A stretch of DNA of 5,257 nt from Arenicella sp. (lineage in GTDB: Bacteria > Pseudomonadota > Gammaproteobacteria > Arenicellales > Arenicellaceae). The notes under the pieces were generated by a model, which saw only the letters and a list, made by a program, of their open reading frames with translations, ran no database searches and was not told where the DNA came from. This document shows, in pieces, positions 4,322 to 5,257 of the stretch (positions are counted from its first letter, which is position 1; each line of letters opens with the position of its first letter). Where the stretch lies: NCBI GenBank assembly GCA_018677115.1, contig JAHHOC010000325.1, forward strand, positions 1 to 5,257, given 5' to 3'. A program made the translations under genes and the position numbers.

Positions 4322-5257
4322 ATGAACAAAGTAGTATCACCGTCGAGACGCCGGTTTGTAACAGGTCTGGCCGCCACCACTGCCTTGAGCCTGCTCAAGC
4401 CAATGGGCGTATCACGGGCTGCCAGCGGCGGCTTGATTGGTGGGCAGAACTCGCTTAACGGACGTCAGTTTGACCTTGATATCGGTTATCTGCCGGTTAA
4501 TTACACCGGCAAAACCCGACAGGCAACTGCTATCAATGGCTCTATTCCCGCGCCTGTGCTGCGCTGGAAGCAGGGTGATCGTATTTCCCTCAATGTGCGG
4601 AACAACCTGGCGGTGGACAGTTCCATCCACTGGCACGGCATAATCCTGCCCAGCAATATGGACGGTGTGCCAGGCTTAAGCTTCGATGGCATTAAGCCGG
4701 GTGATGCCTACCGCTATGAGTTTGACGCCAACCAGAGCGGTACCTACTGGTATCACAGTCATTCCGGTTTCCAGGAGCAGACCGGCATGTACGGCGCTAT
4801 TGTAATCGATCCCTCTGAGCCTGCACCTTATCACTATGACCGCGATTATGTAGTGCTGCTGTCAGATTGGAGTGACGAACAACCCGAGGATATTTACGCC
4901 AACCTTAAACGCTCGCCGCATATGTACAACAATCGCGAGCGCACCCTGGGTGACTTCAATCGGGATGTGTCCCGCAAAGGGTTTAAAGGCACTATGCAGG
5001 ATCGCGCCATGTGGAATCAGATGCGCATGTCCGATACCGATCTATCTGATGTCACAGGTCGTACCTACACCTTCCTGATGAATGGCCAGACACCGGCTGA
5101 TGGCTGGACCGGCATGTTCAAACGCGGCGAAAAAATACTTTTACGCTTTATCAACGGCGCAGCCATGACCCTGTTCGACGTTCGCATTCCGGGCCTGAAG
5201 ATGACCGTCGTGGCCAGCGACGGTCAATATCTGCAACCGGTGACCATAGACGAATTT
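4322..5257 (+). CDS. copA: CopA-family copper resistance multicopper oxidase, N-terminal part, runs off right edge
   Basis: This is the CopA/PcoA type of periplasmic multicopper oxidase, which confers copper tolerance, probably by oxidising Cu(I) and/or by binding copper. The first 312 residues are present of about 600 usual for the family. A Tat signal begins with SRRRFV (8-13), then a hydrophobic stretch, with cleavage likely around residue 33-34. Cupredoxin domain 1 carries the type 2/type 3 copper ligands HWHG (His103, His105) and HSH in WYHSHSG (His145, His147). The CopA signatures MDGVPG (113-118), SGFQEQTGMYG (148-158) and the later MNGQTPADGW and IPGLKMTVV stretches separate it from laccases and CueO. 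Domain 3 with the type 1 copper site and its HCH cluster is outside the window, as are any Met-rich repeats and a possible copB downstream. The gene is divergent from the Tat-exported dehydrogenase and has a strong ribosome binding site. Confidence 0.95.
   Translation, partial: MNKVVSPSRRRFVTGLAATTALSLLKPMGVSRAASGGLIGGQNSLNGRQFDLDIGYLPVNYTGKTRQATAINGSIPAPVLRWKQGDRISLNVRNNLAVDSSIHWHGIILPSNMDGVPGLSFDGIKPGDAYRYEFDANQSGTYWYHSHSGFQEQTGMYGAIVIDPSEPAPYHYDRDYVVLLSDWSDEQPEDIYANLKRSPHMYNNRERTLGDFNRDVSRKGFKGTMQDRAMWNQMRMSDTDLSDVTGRTYTFLMNGQTPADGWTGMFKRGEKILLRFINGAAMTLFDVRIPGLKMTVVASDGQYLQPVTIDEF

Overview
The window reads as chromosomal DNA of a Gram-negative bacterium, most likely a gammaproteobacterium. 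This rests on protein resemblance recalled from memory (RssA-like patatin, CopA multicopper oxidase, PF10116-type host-attachment protein), two Tat signal peptides, one of them with a lipobox, and FNR/ANR-type operator sequences. Base composition and gene spacing look even, and I see no insertion sequence, phage gene, CRISPR array, tRNA or rRNA. The genus cannot be told from this window.

Layout, left to right. Positions 1-565 (minus) hold the N-terminal part of a patatin-like phospholipase; its C-terminus lies beyond the left edge. It is preceded by a possible 13-codon leader ORF. From a 148-bp spacer with a good FNR-type box, a plus-strand gene (762-1271) encodes a membrane-anchored protein whose soluble domain looks flavodoxin-like and ends in a motif resembling an ApbE flavinylation site. 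Convergent to it is a two-gene minus-strand operon: a secreted beta-helix (bactofilin-like) protein with a multi-pass membrane C-terminus (2923-1769), followed by a host-attachment/baeRF-type protein (1749-1294). This operon starts downstream of a perfectly palindromic FNR/ANR/DNR-type box (2984-2997). A 12-bp perfect inverted repeat lies where the two converging units meet.

Further right, a minus-strand gene (4109-3081) encodes a short-chain dehydrogenase with a Tat/lipoprotein signal. It is divergent from a plus-strand copA-type multicopper oxidase (4322 to beyond 5257), also a Tat substrate, across a 212-bp spacer with repeated GGGGTAT elements.

Taken together, the centre (about 676-2997) looks like a small oxygen- or nitric-oxide-responsive envelope module: two converging units, each with an FNR-family box about 41.5 bp upstream of a plausible start point. 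The right side is a pair of exported redox enzymes, one for copper and one with an NAD(P)-type Rossmann fold. The link between the two halves is only adjacency. No gap between genes exceeds 300 bases.
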